Shown one piece after another: positions 10,379-21,774 of a DNA stretch of 64,000 nucleotides; within the stretch, counting starts at the first letter, position 1; every line of letters begins with the position of its first letter. Position numbers and translations under genes: made by a program. Location of the stretch: the NCBI RefSeq assembly GCF_000226095.1, contig NC_016474.1, forward strand, positions 2,542,001 to 2,606,000, given 5' to 3'. The DNA comes from Thermothelomyces thermophilus ATCC 42464. Its lineage: Eukaryota; Ascomycota; Sordariomycetes; Sordariales; Chaetomiaceae. The notes below the pieces were generated by a model that saw nothing but the letters and a program-made list of their open reading frames with translations, was not told where the DNA came from and did not search any database.

Positions 10379-11521
10379 ATGTTTGTCCTCCAAGCTCTTG
10401 GCTCCAACGGATCAGGCCAACTTGGGATAGGCCATAAGGAAGATGTCTCGACTCCCGAACCCGTCCTCCTTCCGTTCTCTCACACCAACCCCTGCCAGCG
10501 ACTCAAGCAACTAGCAGCCGGGGGGAATCACACCCTCCTTCTTTTCCAATCAGGAGACCTCCTCTGGAGCGGCGACGACACCACCGGCGCATGCGGTCCA
10601 GTCAACAGCACCACCAGCACCGATCAACATGAATCACCATCACAACCTCCTCCCCCTCGCTTCCGCCCCGTTAATCTGACTTCCCTTCCCTCAGGGTCCA
10701 AGCCCTTCCTTGTGGCCGCCACCTGGACCGCGACTGTGGTCGTCACCTCGGACCCTTCAGCCCACCACGCCAACAGGGTCTACACTTTCGGCACCGGCAC
10801 CAAGGGCGAGCTCGGCCTGGGCCCAGCCACAATCCACACCCCGCTCCCCACCCTTGTTAGGGACTTTCCGCCTCCAGGAACACAGATCACAGACATCTCC
10901 TCCTGCATGGGCCACGTGGTCGCGGTTCTGTCCAACGGCGAAGCCTGGGGCTGGGGCAACGGGCGCAAAGGCCAGCTAGGCGAGCCCGCGACGCATGCCG
11001 TCTTCTCCCCACGGAGGATCGAGGGGGTCGGGTTCAGAGTGATCAAGGCGGTCTGCGGGCGAGAATTCACCGTTCTATTTGGGCCGCCCGAGAGCGGGGA
11101 CATGATCGTGATGGGGTCCGATAAGTGGGGGGTACGGTCACAGGCTCCTTCAACTTCTTCCCCTTCCGGGGGTGTGGCAGGGTGGAAGGAGGCCGGAGCT
11201 GGTTGGGGTAGCGTGATCGTATTGAAACACAATGGGGCATTGCTTGGCTGGGGACGGGACGACCATGGGCAGCTTCCGCGTGGCGACCTTGGGCCAGTGA
11301 AGCATATTGCTGTCGGAAGCGAGCACGCGCTGGCATTGACCGAGGGGAATGAGTTGATAGCCTGGGGTTGGGGTGAGCATGGCAACTGCGGGCCGATCCG
11401 GAATGGGAAGGGCGAAAAGGGGGAGTGCAACAGGATCGCAACCGCGACGCAGGGCATGGATATCACCGTGATCGGTGCGGGCTGTGCGACAACTTGGATT
11501 GCCTTTGAAAAGCAAACTTGA
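10379..11521 (+). CDS. RCC1-repeat (ATS1-like) protein
   Basis: Intronless gene of 380 aa. It is built from RCC1-type blades throughout: LGSNGSGQLGIG at the start, TFGTGTKGELGLG, GWGNGRKGQLGEP, LGWGRDDHGQLPRG and WGWGEHGNCGP at the end, which suggests a seven-bladed propeller. The length (380 aa against roughly 330 for yeast Ats1) and the start directly on a blade match the ATS1 class, which is linked in yeast to the Kti11/diphthamide and tRNA wobble-modification machinery. That role is inferred from similarity of layout only; other RCC1-fold proteins cannot be excluded. No signal peptide is seen. It runs toward RAD9; only about 100 nt separate the two stop codons. Confidence 0.8.
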   Translation: MFVLQALGSNGSGQLGIGHKEDVSTPEPVLLPFSHTNPCQRLKQLAAGGNHTLLLFQSGDLLWSGDDTTGACGPVNSTTSTDQHESPSQPPPPRFRPVNLTSLPSGSKPFLVAATWTATVVVTSDPSAHHANRVYTFGTGTKGELGLGPATIHTPLPTLVRDFPPPGTQITDISSCMGHVVAVLSNGEAWGWGNGRKGQLGEPATHAVFSPRRIEGVGFRVIKAVCGREFTVLFGPPESGDMIVMGSDKWGVRSQAPSTSSPSGGVAGWKEAGAGWGSVIVLKHNGALLGWGRDDHGQLPRGDLGPVKHIAVGSEHALALTEGNELIAWGWGEHGNCGPIRNGKGEKGECNRIATATQGMDITVIGAGCATTWIAFEKQT

Positions 11522-11620
11522 ACCATCCCAAGCTAAAACTGAGAAGCAAACACCTCAACACCACTGGCGCCAGAACCATGCGACGCACACGGAGCAGTCC
11601 TCGCCAGTGCACATACTTGG

Positions 11621-13311
11621 TCATGGCGAAAACAACCCGAAACGGCGAACCTGCACAGTTAGCCGCGACAGTACACAAGGGCAGACCACCGAAGGACACA
11701 TACTTCGGAGAGCCGTTGGGTGGGCTCAAGCCCCGAAGGCAAGCGATCGGGCAGCCCTTCCTGGGCCTCGGGTTGTCTTGACAGGTAGCTTCCGATCCGT
11801 ATCGATGACGGGTTCTGACCCGGGTTAGCGAAGCCAGAGACCATTGAACGTGGCAAAGCAGTACCGGCTCATTGGTGGCATTCCACTCTAATCGCCCAGG
11901 CTCCTCCTCCTCCTCGTCCTCCTCAGCGTCCGGGTTGACCGGCTCCCACTGTTCGTCGTCTTCAGCTTGTTCAACAAACAGCGAATCGGACCGAGCCGTG
12001 GTGGGAGGCGGCATCGGCGATGGGCGTATTTCAAATGCAGGCTGGCGGGGCCGAACTGGACTCTTTTGCTGAGGCGGCCGAGATGCGGCCGGAGGCGGCT
12101 CTGCTTGGTTGCTATTCGCAGCAGAGCTTCCCCGGTGAGATGCAGAGTCGAGGTGTGTCACCGCTGGCTTTGCTGCGGTCGCGCGAGGGTTCTTGTGCTT
12201 TTGTGCTAGTGCATCCTTTTCCCCGACCGTCATGAGAATAAACTCGCACAGGACTCCATCGGCGCTGTAGGATAACTTCATGGGACGTCCGGGGTTTGAG
12301 TAGCAAGTTGTTAGTGCTCCGCTGGTCATTTGGGCATGCTGCAGGATGGCACGGAAATCCTTAACGCTGATGATGATGTGAAGCTTGTCCTGAACTTGAA
12401 CATCATCGAACTCGTCCATCTCAACCGCAATGTTAGTGTGCAGAGGCTTTTTGAGGACAGCTAATATCGTTCAGCGCAGGATTCTCAACGTCGGAGCAGG
12501 CATGTTACCTTCGTTGCTGACCGCACCGCGTTTTTGCACCTTCTCCGTAAAGCATGTGAAGTTCACAACCCGGGCCTCGTCGTCTGTGTTGATGTCGAGA
12601 AGCTCTATGCCCGGACCGAAGTGGTCCATTAGCTGGCGCAATGTCCGCGACGAGATGGCCCAGTGATTCTCAGCCTCGTCCCGATTGAACTTGGCATGGG
12701 TAGGCCGCTTCACCTCGTAAGGTAGGGAATGTGAGGCCGTAATGCCTGGGCTGATAAGCAATGGGCAGGGAAGCCGGGGAGGGAGCTAAATACCATTTCT
12801 GAAGGAGACTCTGGCTACGAGGCGGCTCTTTTTGCCAAGGCCATCATCTATCGCCACATCACAGCGGTCGATAGAGGCATCTCTGTCACGCGACTGCTCG
12901 ACGCTCCCTTGCCGTGCTCTGAAGATGGTCAGGAGGGACTATGGTCTGTTAGATCGGGGGTTGCTGACAAGGCCAAGGTTAAGAGACATACCCGGGTGTA
13001 CAGCTGACAAAAGAAGCGGTCCCGGTACTGAGGTGTCCCCTCGAAACTATATCGGGAAAAAAACCGGTTGGCAGCGAAGGAGAAACAGACGTATGCGGAC
13101 TTGGAAATGTTGAGAGTTGTCAGAGTTAACTAAGGACCGTGTCAGCTAACAGAACCCAGGTCGATCAATGTGCGCGAAAATGTGCTGCATCTCCTACCTT
13201 GTCCTTTCTGGCTTCCAATGACACGTCGTCGCTGAATTTGAACATGCAAGCAAGAGCGTCATGGAGCACAGCAACGCCCTCCTCGCTCAAGGTGAAGTTG
13301 AGGACCACCAT
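11621..13311 (-). CDS. RAD9: DNA damage checkpoint clamp subunit Rad9
   Basis: Model complement(join(11621..11650, 11704..11814, 11865..12460, 12509..12745, 12794..12938, 12992..13129, 13198..13311)), 456 aa, seven exons, all joins in frame. Rad9 forms the 9-1-1 ring with Hus1 and Rad1 that loads at damaged DNA and activates ATR signalling. The N-terminal clamp domain shows VVLNFTLSEEGVAVLHDAL, YSFEGTPQYRDRFFCQLYTR, and HSLPYEVKRPTHAKF; the second clamp half shows KKPLHTNIAVEMDEFDDV and ADGVLCEFILMT. The C-terminal tail is Pro/Ser-rich, then acidic (about 12 Asp/Glu), and ends VRRFGLFSP. The tail is seen only if the two last introns (GTACTG...CAG and GTATGT...CAG) are removed; read straight through, the frame would run into the neighbour at 11463. 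The tail is the expected site of phosphorylation and partner binding in this family. Confidence 0.9.
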
Positions 13312-13962
13312 GCCGACTCTCTTGAGGGAAGACGCGTTCGTTGAAACACCTTGACTAAGGTACGTTGATCTGAGATCAGGTCAATTCCCAAGAATTTCTG
13401 CCTAAAAGCAAGCCAAAAATTTATATGAAATACTTGACAGCGAAATGCACTCGCTAGGAAGGTGCTCAGGCCATGAAAAACATACGGTGCGCCTTCCGTC
13501 TCCCTTGCGGCGGAATGCTGTGAAGTCCCAATTGTGGTTTGGTAGGTGGAGGGAACATCCCGATACAGTGGGAAAGCGCGATTTGTTACAGTGCTACTGG
13601 ACTCCGTAGACGGTGCCGACTACGTACGGATGGGTGTAACTACCTCCGTACACTACCAACGCATTGCAGTAAGTGCAACCTCGAGGGCACTGCCTCAGGC
13701 GATCGCTAAACCTGTATTTAGCAATCTGGAAGCCAGGCCCGACTTTGAAACCACCTCGAAGTTACTACCATCTTGAACTACTAGATTGCTCGGTGCCCTT
13801 CTCTTTTTTACGTCACAACTTCCTTAAATCTATCAGCACTCGACAGCTTGGAGCGCTGTGTGGTCCGGCCATATCTGACGCGCCAAGCACCGCCCGACTT
13901 ACCTTGGGATTAAGTGACCGATCCCGGGGCACCCTCACGAATTCCTTGCTGCGTCTCTCGCA
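13312..13962. other. divergent intergenic region RAD9 / LRR gene
   Basis: About 650 nt between two divergent starts. It includes a GTAC-rich patch (13600-13655) with GACTCCGTA, like other promoters in this window. No gene is seen. Confidence 0.55.
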
Positions 13963-15736
13963 ATGAGCGGCCGGGCCAGCATGAGCTTTCCGCAAGAAAT
14001 ATGGTGGCTCGTCGCTAAGGAGCTTGCCAACCGGCTGGACGTCGATGGGCTCTTCCTCTGCGCCCGTTTGAGTAGGGGCATGGCCAGACTGGCCTTGCCC
14101 GAACTGTACGCCATACATGACCAATCGCCCGCCATCAACGCACACGTCCTCGATATCGAGCGATTCATTGGTCTCTGGCGCTCTATCATCATTTCAAGTC
14201 TCGGAAAAACACTCTTTCCTTACTGCTGCTGGATTAAGGTCCTGAGGCTCGGCACACTTGACTCGCAGCTCGAAGATCTTGCCCACGACACCTCGGGGCT
14301 CCGAGACCTGTTTTTCAGCCCGCCATTAGAGAACCTTCAGATCCGGCGTTGCTCGGATGGGGTGCTTGACATTCGTGCCATCATCCTTGAGGTGGCCCAC
14401 ATGATAACGGATTGTATTCGAACGTCTGCCGAGCAGCAAGGCAAGCTTGTAGGCCTCACCGCGCTCGAAGGTTACCATCTTCCAGCTGCCAATCTGCGCA
14501 TTTTGGTATTGGGCCTCTCCAGCTTGACCTCACTCTTTATCCGGGATGGCTATGTACTCACCAGCGATGTTGCTCGCGCTATCCGGGCAAATTGCCCGGC
14601 TTTTAGGGAGCTGTAAGTTGACCCTTGAGCCCAATCCTGGTCTACAGCTGCCTCTGGTCAACACCTCCTTCTCCCCCTCTCCCCTTACATCTCCCTTTCT
14701 GATGCTAGATCTAACTTCTATGGCAATCTGGGCCAACATAGAGAGTGCTTCTACTGTTATGGAACAAAAATCGACGAAGAGTTTGGCGGCTTTCTCAGAA
14801 ACCTTGAGCCCAACACTCTTGGTACGAACCGCAGATTCTTGGAAAGAAACGGATCTGCTCACACTTGAAGCAGTGTCATTCACGATTCTAAACAAGAACG
14901 AGGTCGCGCGAGAGACCTTCAGGGCTCTGTGTGTGCATTCTCAGTCGCTGAAAAATCTCGACCTTCTCAGTCTTGATCTGCCCGCATTTCATTCTCTGGA
15001 TGAGTTGCGACACTGCCTCTCACTTGAATCCCTTAAACTTGGACCGACCCCAGAGGCGTCGACCTACCCCTGGCACATTGAATGTAAAGATGCTTTCGAA
15101 GGGGTAGTACGATGGCTGCAGAATTGTACCTCCCTCTCGGATCTAGGGTTCACGGTGGTCCCTTTGGCAACTACTCTCCTCGCTCAGGTCCTCAAGTCGC
15201 CCGCTGTCCACCTCGAGGGCCTCAAAATTGAGACGATGGAGTTTGATATAGAGTTTTGCTCGTCTTTAGCTCACCAACAACAGCTCCAGCATCTTACGCT
15301 CCGCATCTGGGACGAGGATCTGCTTGACGCGGACGACCAGCGACGTGCAGTGTTTGCCGCTGCCATCGCCAGATGTCGTAATCTGCGCGAGCTAGACACA
15401 AACGAGCTGTTTAGCCTCGAAGATCTGGACCGTATCTGCAGTTCACTGCCATTGCTAGAGACTATGGCGGTGACTGGGACCTTTGTCGATGACGAGTTCC
15501 TCTTACGAATCTCACGCCTTTCGACGCTTAAACGCCTTTTCCTCTACGGGCCCTCATTCGAAGTGCTCTTGAGGTTCCTAGGAAAGTTGGCAGCGGACCC
15601 TGAGGGTCACCACGAGGGACTACAACTACACATTCCTGACCAAGTCGACACTCATATGACAGAGCAGAAAGAAGCCCAGGTAGCCACCATCATCAAAGAG
15701 TTATTCGGGGGGCGACTTGAATACCATCGGCTATAA
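13963..15736 (+). CDS. F-box-like leucine-rich protein
   Basis: Model join(13963..14612, 14709..14821, 14871..15736), 542 aa. The N-terminus MSFPQEIWWLVAKEL resembles the first helices of an F-box, followed by irregular leucine-rich units (LKNLDLLSLDLPAF, LSLESLKLG, LQHLTLRIWDEDLLD, LETMAVTGTFVDD). Such fungal proteins are usually thought to be substrate receptors of SCF ubiquitin ligases; that is family-level inference and the substrate is unknown. Intron 1 has GTAAGT and a CTGAT branch. Intron 2 is only 49 nt (GTACGA, CTCAC, AG); it is supported because the unspliced frame hits a stop at once while splicing restores FLRNLEPNTL to AVSFTILNKNEVARETFRAL, the usual continuation. The total length is then divisible by three. 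Confidence 0.78.
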
Positions 15737-15954
15737 CCTCACAAGTCGGACGAGTCAGGCTCCTGGATTAGCACATATGCTTCGAACCCCGTTGAGGAAC
15801 GAGCTATGTCTGTGTGCGATCATGTGTTGGGAGCGTCTGCATGAGATGGTCTACTCAAGATCAGCGAGAATCTCATCCAGAAACGACCTAGCTATTTGGG
15901 GATCTTAATCCACGATCTTCTCCTTTCTTTTCTCGTTCATTTTCCTCTCAACAA
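15737..15954. other. short intergenic spacer
   Basis: The spacer separates the LRR gene from the pseudogene remains. No gene or repeat is seen. Confidence 0.5.
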
Positions 15955-16690
15955 ACAGCTCTATTCGCTTCTTCGCCCTCTTCGACAGTCGGCTCTCTCT
16001 TCCTTCAAACCCGCATACCGTTCGTCAGAGGTCGAGTAGGTGGTGTTCTCTCCACGGCGAAAGGATGGATTCGAGGTCCCCGGCCTGGACGACGAGGTTG
16101 TTCATGTCCTGCGTCAGAGGCCGGCCGCCAACGGCAAAGGCGTCTCCGTGTTGCTGAAGAGAGCCGATCTTTTGGCATTTCTAGCCGCGAGAGCTGCAGA
16201 ATGATCCTCGCTGCCTGTCTATATAAGTGCTTGAGCTTGTCCCTTGAGATGCCGGAGTCGAGCCCCTTCCCAATGGGTCTGTCAAAAGTTCATCCAGGGT
16301 ATTTTCGTGCGAAATATGATATATGGTGATGAAAGGACCCAGCCCTAGGGGGTTCTCCGCCGCGGTACCCCAGTGGTAGACATGCGGCACCGGTATCGAC
16401 ATCATCTTCTCGACGTAGCGCAGCGTGGCGACCTCGTTCCGGACCTTCTCGTCCGGAAATGCATTGTTTCCCGGAAGAGATACGCGCATGATAACGCTCC
16501 CATCGGCGTAATAGAGGCGGAAGACAGCATTGTAGTTACCACGCTTCGGCTGATGAGGCCGCACAGGCTCACATGAGCGATACTTGATGAAAGTCATATA
16601 TCTGCATTAGCTTCCTGTCCCTCCATATTGCGTCTATTGTCCGCTGAAGGTTTCCTTCTAGCTCTTCTCGCCTTGCATCACGCAACGGGT
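15955..16690 (-). pseudogene. phosphotransferase (APH/choline-kinase-like) family pseudogene
   Basis: The minus strand shows the remains of a fungal aminoglycoside-phosphotransferase-fold protein. The longest open part (16181-16597) reads GNYNAVFRLYYADGSVIMRV, then DEKVRNEVATLRYVEKM and IPVPHVYHWG, the N-lobe pattern of the family. After it the frame must change three times to follow the family: near 16265 (to GLDSGISRDKLKHLYRQAA), near 16165 (to GDAFAVGGRPLTQDMNNLVV) and near 16045 (to NTTYSTSDERYAGLK). No splice signals explain these steps. The C-terminal catalytic part with the HGD and DxD motifs is not seen. A further change near 16590 separates an upstream piece starting at 16690. It is best read as a decayed gene; sequencing errors could explain one shift but hardly three. 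Confidence 0.7.
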
Positions 16691-17429
16691 CTACCCACAT
16701 GCCACCTTCTCATTCTCGTTTGTCCACTGCTGCTGCGGCGGGGGGGTTGTCTAGCTCGGTTGTCTCTGGCATGGCTCGAGATCTAAAGGCAGAGTTCCTT
16801 CTCAGAGGTCTACAAGGGAAACTCCGGGACCTTGGAAAAGGACGGCATCTGTCCGGTCGACAACACCCACGGGTTGTGACATGCCCCGGTTCTTTGGGTA
16901 TCTTTAGGTTAAGGGATGTTTCAACGGTGATAGTCGAGTTCACGTCGCCCCCACACAATAATTAATTACACGCCAGCTCCGCATGCGGCTGCATATATCT
17001 GCAGCTGGTCGGCGTAACGTCGAACTTTCAAAATCCACAGCCACCCAACGAGACGAATTCCTACACTAGGACTGGCCAGTGCGTTGTTAGGAGGTTCGTC
17101 CAAAACGTGACCCATCAACCAACCCCGAGGTACTGTTTACAAGTAAGTGTCCCGGTGGTGTGGGGGGGGGGGGGGAGGGGGAGAGCGCATGGCCGGCTTT
17201 CAATTTGAGGGCCTTGAAACGACTTAGCTGAAGACATGTTACTATTCATGATAGCAGAAAGCAAGGTGTGCTTTGCCATAAGAGGGGCCTTCAAGAAGTC
17301 GCAAGTACTAATTTCACGAGGTGATGGACAAAGCAAGCAGCCGAGGAAGTCGAGGCTTTCTGGCGGTTGCTACTTTCGGGTCATGCTCCGCGCCTGAGCT
17401 GGAGTTCTGTATCATGTAGATATCTCCCT
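16691..17429. other. intergenic region with G-run
   Basis: No gene is seen. A run of 14 G followed by A and further G (17162-17181) could form a G-quadruplex on the plus strand. Confidence 0.5.
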
Positions 17430-19042
17430 TCATGCCGCCGTCTCTCTCCTCGCTATCGAAAGTGCCTCAGCAAACGCCTCAACAAACCCTACGCAGTCCT
17501 CAAACGTGTTATACAGCGGCGCGGGCGCGACCCTGATGACGTCGGGCTTCCGCTCGTCCACGATCACGGCCCTCCTCTCCAGCTCCCTCATGACCGCTTC
17601 CAGCAGGCCCGGCTTGAGCATCAGGCTCAGCTGCGCGCCCCTCTGCTCCGGATCGCTCGGAGTGATGATCCTGAACAGCGCCCTCTCCTCCTCCCCAATG
17701 CCCGTCTGCAGCAGCTGCTCCAGGAACCCCGTCAGCCTCACCGACTTGGCCCGCAGCGGGGCGACCCCGCCGGCCTCGCGAAAGATCTCGAGCGACGCCG
17801 ACAGGCTGGTGATGTCCAGGATGCTCGGGTTGCTCAGCTGGAAGCCGGCGGCGCCGCGGACGGGGTGGAACTTGGTGGCCATGACGAAGCGGGTGGCCTT
17901 CTCGTTGCCCCACCAGCCGGCCAGCCGGTTCGTGTACCCTTCCTCGGGCCGCTCGTCGGTGATGGCCCGGGCGACGGCGCTGTTGCGCTCGTGCACGAAC
18001 AGGCCGCCGATGCAGCCCGGGCCGGCGTTGAGGTACTTGTAGCTGCACCAGGCAGCCGCGTCGACCCCCCAGTCGTGGAGCGAGAGGGGCACGTTGCCGA
18101 CAGCATGGGCGAGGTCCCAGATGACGAAGATGCCGCGGGCGCGGGCGCGGGCGGTGATGGTGGGTATGTCGAGGAGCTGGCCGGTGTAGTACTGGATCCC
18201 CGGGAGGAGGAGGAGGACGGTGGTGGCGGCGTGAGCGTCGATGGCGGAGAGGATCTCGGCGGTGGTGAGGACGTTGTCCTCGGGCGAAGATGTCGAAGTG
18301 AGGGTGATCATGGAGGTGGCCGGGTCGAGATTGTGATGGCGGAGTTGGGTCTCGACGGCGAACTGGCAGAGATGGGGGTTAGTTCGGTGTCGGACATTCG
18401 GGGAGGACACAATGGGAGTCAGCAGCCGTACGTGGTCGCTGGGGAAGGCCTTGCTCTCAAGTATGATTTTGTGCTTCCCGTTGACGTCCGGCTTGTAAAA
18501 GGCAGACATGAGCAGGTGGAGGTTGGCGGTCAGCGTCTGCATGACGGCCACCTCGGTCTCGGAGGCGCCCACGATCGGGGCGATCAGCTGGGCGGCTCTC
18601 TCGTCGGCATCGAGCCATGTTGGCAGCGGTGACTCCTGGAGGGGTTTGAAGTGCCCCTGAACCCCCTGTGTAGCCCAGGTAGCAAGGTACTGGCTGAGGC
18701 GAGTCTGAGTCCGCTTGGGCTGGAGACCTAGGGAGTTACCGCAGAGGTAAATACACTTGTCCGCGGCGCCATCACCAGGGTCAGTTTCGGTAGTCGCTAC
18801 GCTCACGAGACGGCCGTCATTAGCTTATTTTCCCAGACAGAACACCAAATATTAAGGCTACGGTTTTGCCCAGAGCTCGGAGTAGTCACACCTAAGTCGG
18901 GCAAGCGGGTACTCGCGATCTGCGTCTTGGTTGGAATATTGAACTCGCTGCGTGTAAACGCGAGCGGATCATCCCGGTCAAGCGCTCGAGCTCTCTCTCT
19001 CGCGGCCGCCATGGCCGAGGTGGCATCGAGCTCGGAACTCAT
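17430..19042 (-). CDS. BNA5: kynureninase
   Basis: Model complement(join(17430..18362, 18432..18796, 18892..19042)), 482 aa. This PLP enzyme cleaves kynurenine or 3-hydroxykynurenine to (hydroxy)anthranilate and alanine on the tryptophan-to-NAD route. Visible landmarks are CIYLCGNSLGLQP near the N-terminus, the PLP-ring contact region IWDLAHAVGNVPL, WCSYKYLNAGPG with the cofactor Lys at about 281, and GWWGNE / FQLSNPSILD in the small-domain side. The first intron joins LPDL to ATTETDPGDG. The second intron (18363-18431, GTACGG, CTAAC, CAG) is 69 nt, has no stop and is in frame, so a naive reading includes it; removing it restores FPSDH-FAVETQLRHH. Cytosolic; no targeting signal seen. Confidence 0.92.
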
Positions 19043-19898
19043 GGTGAGGTTGCTGTTGTTCCGGGATCGCGGGGTAAAAAGGTTGTAAGCAGGGAAGAGC
19101 ACACACAGGTTGTGCACTCCGGTTTCCCCAATCAATTGGTCGTGTAACTGAGGCCTCTTTCTCGAATTGGCCGCCAACAGACACAAGACGGCGATGCCAC
19201 GCGAGCTCTGTTGGTGGCACAACAGCCCAACCCTTTGGCGTTCTGGAATCCTTGATCGAAACTGCTCGATTTCGATGGCGGGGCTCTCGCGCGTTTGCGG
19301 CGACTCGCATTCCAAACACCCCACTGCGACGTCAACAGGTACCGTATGCAGTAGGTGGGGGGTGCGGTGGCAGGCATCTCATCGGCCGTCGATTTGCCGC
19401 TTTGCGCCGGTGCCAAGAGCGGCAAGCGGCAAGCAACGGAGTTCCACTTTTCGGTGGAACTTCGACACCTTTTGCCCCTCCCCTTTCCAACAGCCGCCGC
19501 TTGGATGTGAACAACTGGCAAGAGAAGCGAGTTACAGTCTTTCACCATCGGGCCCTCGGATGTCGAGGTGCAGGAGTAACTTCAAGTACTGTGATAGCTT
19601 AGAGATGGCCGGCGGCATCCGCACATGCTACAGTATGGAGTACTGTGACCTGTCTCTTGTTTGTATGTATTTTTACAGTACAATACTACACTGGCTCGTC
19701 ATACCCGACTTGCACTCGCATGCGGAGAGCTTGGGCTCCCTCTCCATGCCTCGATAAACCTGCATGCTCCGGGATATTGCGACTCAACTGCCCAGCCGAG
19801 AAAACACGTTTCACTCAAATTGAAAATCCGGGGTTGACTTGCATTAGATTTGGAAGTCTTAGGTAATTAGCGTCACCGATTAGGACGGTTTGCTGCCA

Positions 19899-20012
19899 TC
19901 ATTTCTTTGCCAGCTGCAGAGGGTTGTCTCCACCCTCGAACGCTGAGTCCACGGTGTACTGCATATGGTACTCGTAGTGGAAGGTGTCCCTGGTGTAATT
20001 GTCGGTGACCAT
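19899..20012 (-). pseudogene. short coding relic or 37-aa ORF
   Basis: A 37-codon minus-strand reading frame begins MVTDNYTRDTFHYEYH and ends NPLQLAKK before a stop. Its composition (aromatic and acidic residues, few Arg/Ser) is unlike random frames of this DNA. It may be the last exon of a lost gene or a true small protein. No partner exon could be found upstream and the family is not recognised. Confidence 0.3.
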
Positions 20013-20592
20013 TTCGGGTGTTGATCGCAGTCAATGAGAAAGGGCCACTGTGAGGGCTTTCCCAAGAAAAAACTTTCTGGTTAAGGAAAGGGGCTGCAAG
20101 TAAGCAGGCTCAATGACGTGTGGGAAACCCCGCTCCAGTGGTAAACTGCAAAATAGCAACAATGAAACTCGTAATCAACATTCCTTCTCCTCTTTTCCGT
20201 GTTTCCCTGTGGTATTTTAGGTTCAAATGACTTGTCTGCGAGTGGCGCGGTAAGCACCTTCCGTACGTGCGCATGTTGCGGCTTCAACGGTAGCGGAACA
20301 ACCCCAAACGTGGGGCCTTCAGCCACGGTCTGGATTCACTTGGCAGGGATCAAGACTCGCAGCAGAGGAGGTTCAGCTCCAATACTAATTTCTTCGCGGC
20401 CCCGTGACCATGCCAGAGACAGCTTCGAGGCTGTCTGCCGGCACGAGGACGACAGAGCTTTTTCTCCGAGCTTGGCCCTGGTTTCACCGCAGACCTTGTG
20501 CTATTTGGAGCCTCGTTCCCGGACCCCCGATTCTCCTGGGATCGCGGCACCCCGGCCAGCATACTACATACACTAGTTGAGTGTATGTATGT

Positions 20593-20608
20593 ATGTACAT
20601 ATGTACAT
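20593..20608. repeat. 16-bp perfect palindrome in GTAT repeat
   Basis: ATGTACATATGTACAT is self-complementary and sits at the end of a (GTAT)n stretch. Confidence 0.7.
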
Positions 20609-20675
20609 TAGTGTATGTACAGTACACTAGGGGCGGTCAATTGAAGAGCCTGGCCCGGTCTTCGTGACGTACTAA

Positions 20676-20884
20676 CTAATCGTCGGGCGCTCGGCTTGGC
20701 GGCCCCTCATCCGCGATTCCCGCTTCGCCCACTGCTCCGGGGTCTTGAGCAAAGCGCTCATCGGATTCGTGGATCGGCTCGGTCCCGTGCAGCTTCAGGT
20801 ACACCGTCCAGGGCCGGAGAACATCAATTGCTGCAAATGGGATTTCCATTACCCCCATTTTACTTGATCAGAGACGCACTCACA
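20676..20884 (-). pseudogene. possible last exon with canonical intron, unidentified
   Basis: On the minus strand, a perfect GTGAGT donor (20883-20878) and a CAG acceptor (20833-20831) with a CTGAT branch define a 53-nt intron. Splicing joins HEPWGPEPRAG to SIDVLRPWTVYLKLHG and then an acidic tail to a stop at 20676. Upstream coding beyond about 20950 is not convincing. It may be a gene remnant or the end of an undetected short gene. Confidence 0.25.
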
Positions 20885-21656
20885 CCCGGCCCGGGGCTCG
20901 GGACCCCAGGGTTCGTGGAAAATGGCGGGGCACCTGATCAGCGAACGGCAGAATCGGGGCCCAGGCGCGTTCCGGGGCCAGTTGCTTTTACGTGTTCCCC
21001 CAGTCACGGGATCACCCTCTGGTTGGCGCACTGTCTCCCAGCCTCAAGTGAGGAGCCGCTCCTCCTGAGCTTCCGACTCTCTCAACCGTTCCGCTGTTGG
21101 TGAGAACAGACTGGGCGTGGATGATGCCACCGTCACTGGATTGGATCCATCCCCTGTTTGAGAGATGAAGAGGCGGTAAGGGACACGGATAAGTCGCACA
21201 ACACGTCGAGGGCTCATTTCGTAATCTGGACCTATCCTTATGCCATGCTAGTAACCAAAGGTGAATCGGTTAGGAACGAGCCGAAACGAGTCCCTGTTCA
21301 TGCAGGACCTTGAAGGTACTTGGGCAAACTCTCGCAACAAGTGCTTGTCACAGTCATTGTGACATTTTCAATCTGCTCCATTCGAATACGTCAGGCCTTG
21401 ATACCTAACTCGCGTCGCTTACCAGGTGAGCTAGGTTTTTCGAACACAGGCCCAGTCCTAACAGCACATCAACGACTCGTCTTGGCACGCCTGGGGAGTT
21501 GCTGGCCCCAGAAACCAGGATAAGCAATGTCCAGCTTGAGTGGGTGCGAAGGAGTACCTCTTTGTGAGGTTCTAGAAAACGCGAAGCTCCCTGGAGGGCA
21601 ATCATTGCCCACCGCTGAACGCACGGTGTAAGCACCTACTACACACACTAGGTACT

Positions 21657-21684
21657 GTATGTATGTATGTACATACATACATAC
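21657..21684. repeat. 28-bp perfect palindrome of GTAT/ATAC units
   Basis: Three GTAT units, a central GTAC and three ATAC units form a perfect inverted repeat of 28 nt. It is directly followed by an overlapping TACTCCGTA (21682-21690). Such a repeat can extrude as a hairpin. Confidence 0.8.
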
Positions 21685-21774
21685 TCCGTACTATTGAGCG
21701 CAACTAGGGAGCACGGTTATGGTGTAGTGCAATAGGGCAGTTTTGAACTTGACAGTCTGTCACTGGGAACCCGT

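Noticed and set aside
11463-11620. RAD9 frame overlapping the RCC1-repeat gene
   Set aside because: The overlap vanishes once the two last introns are removed and the tail ends at 11621.
17367-18632. 421-codon plus-strand frame opposite kynureninase
   Set aside because: Antisense shadow; composition is Arg/Gly/Asp-rich and it lacks any family pattern.
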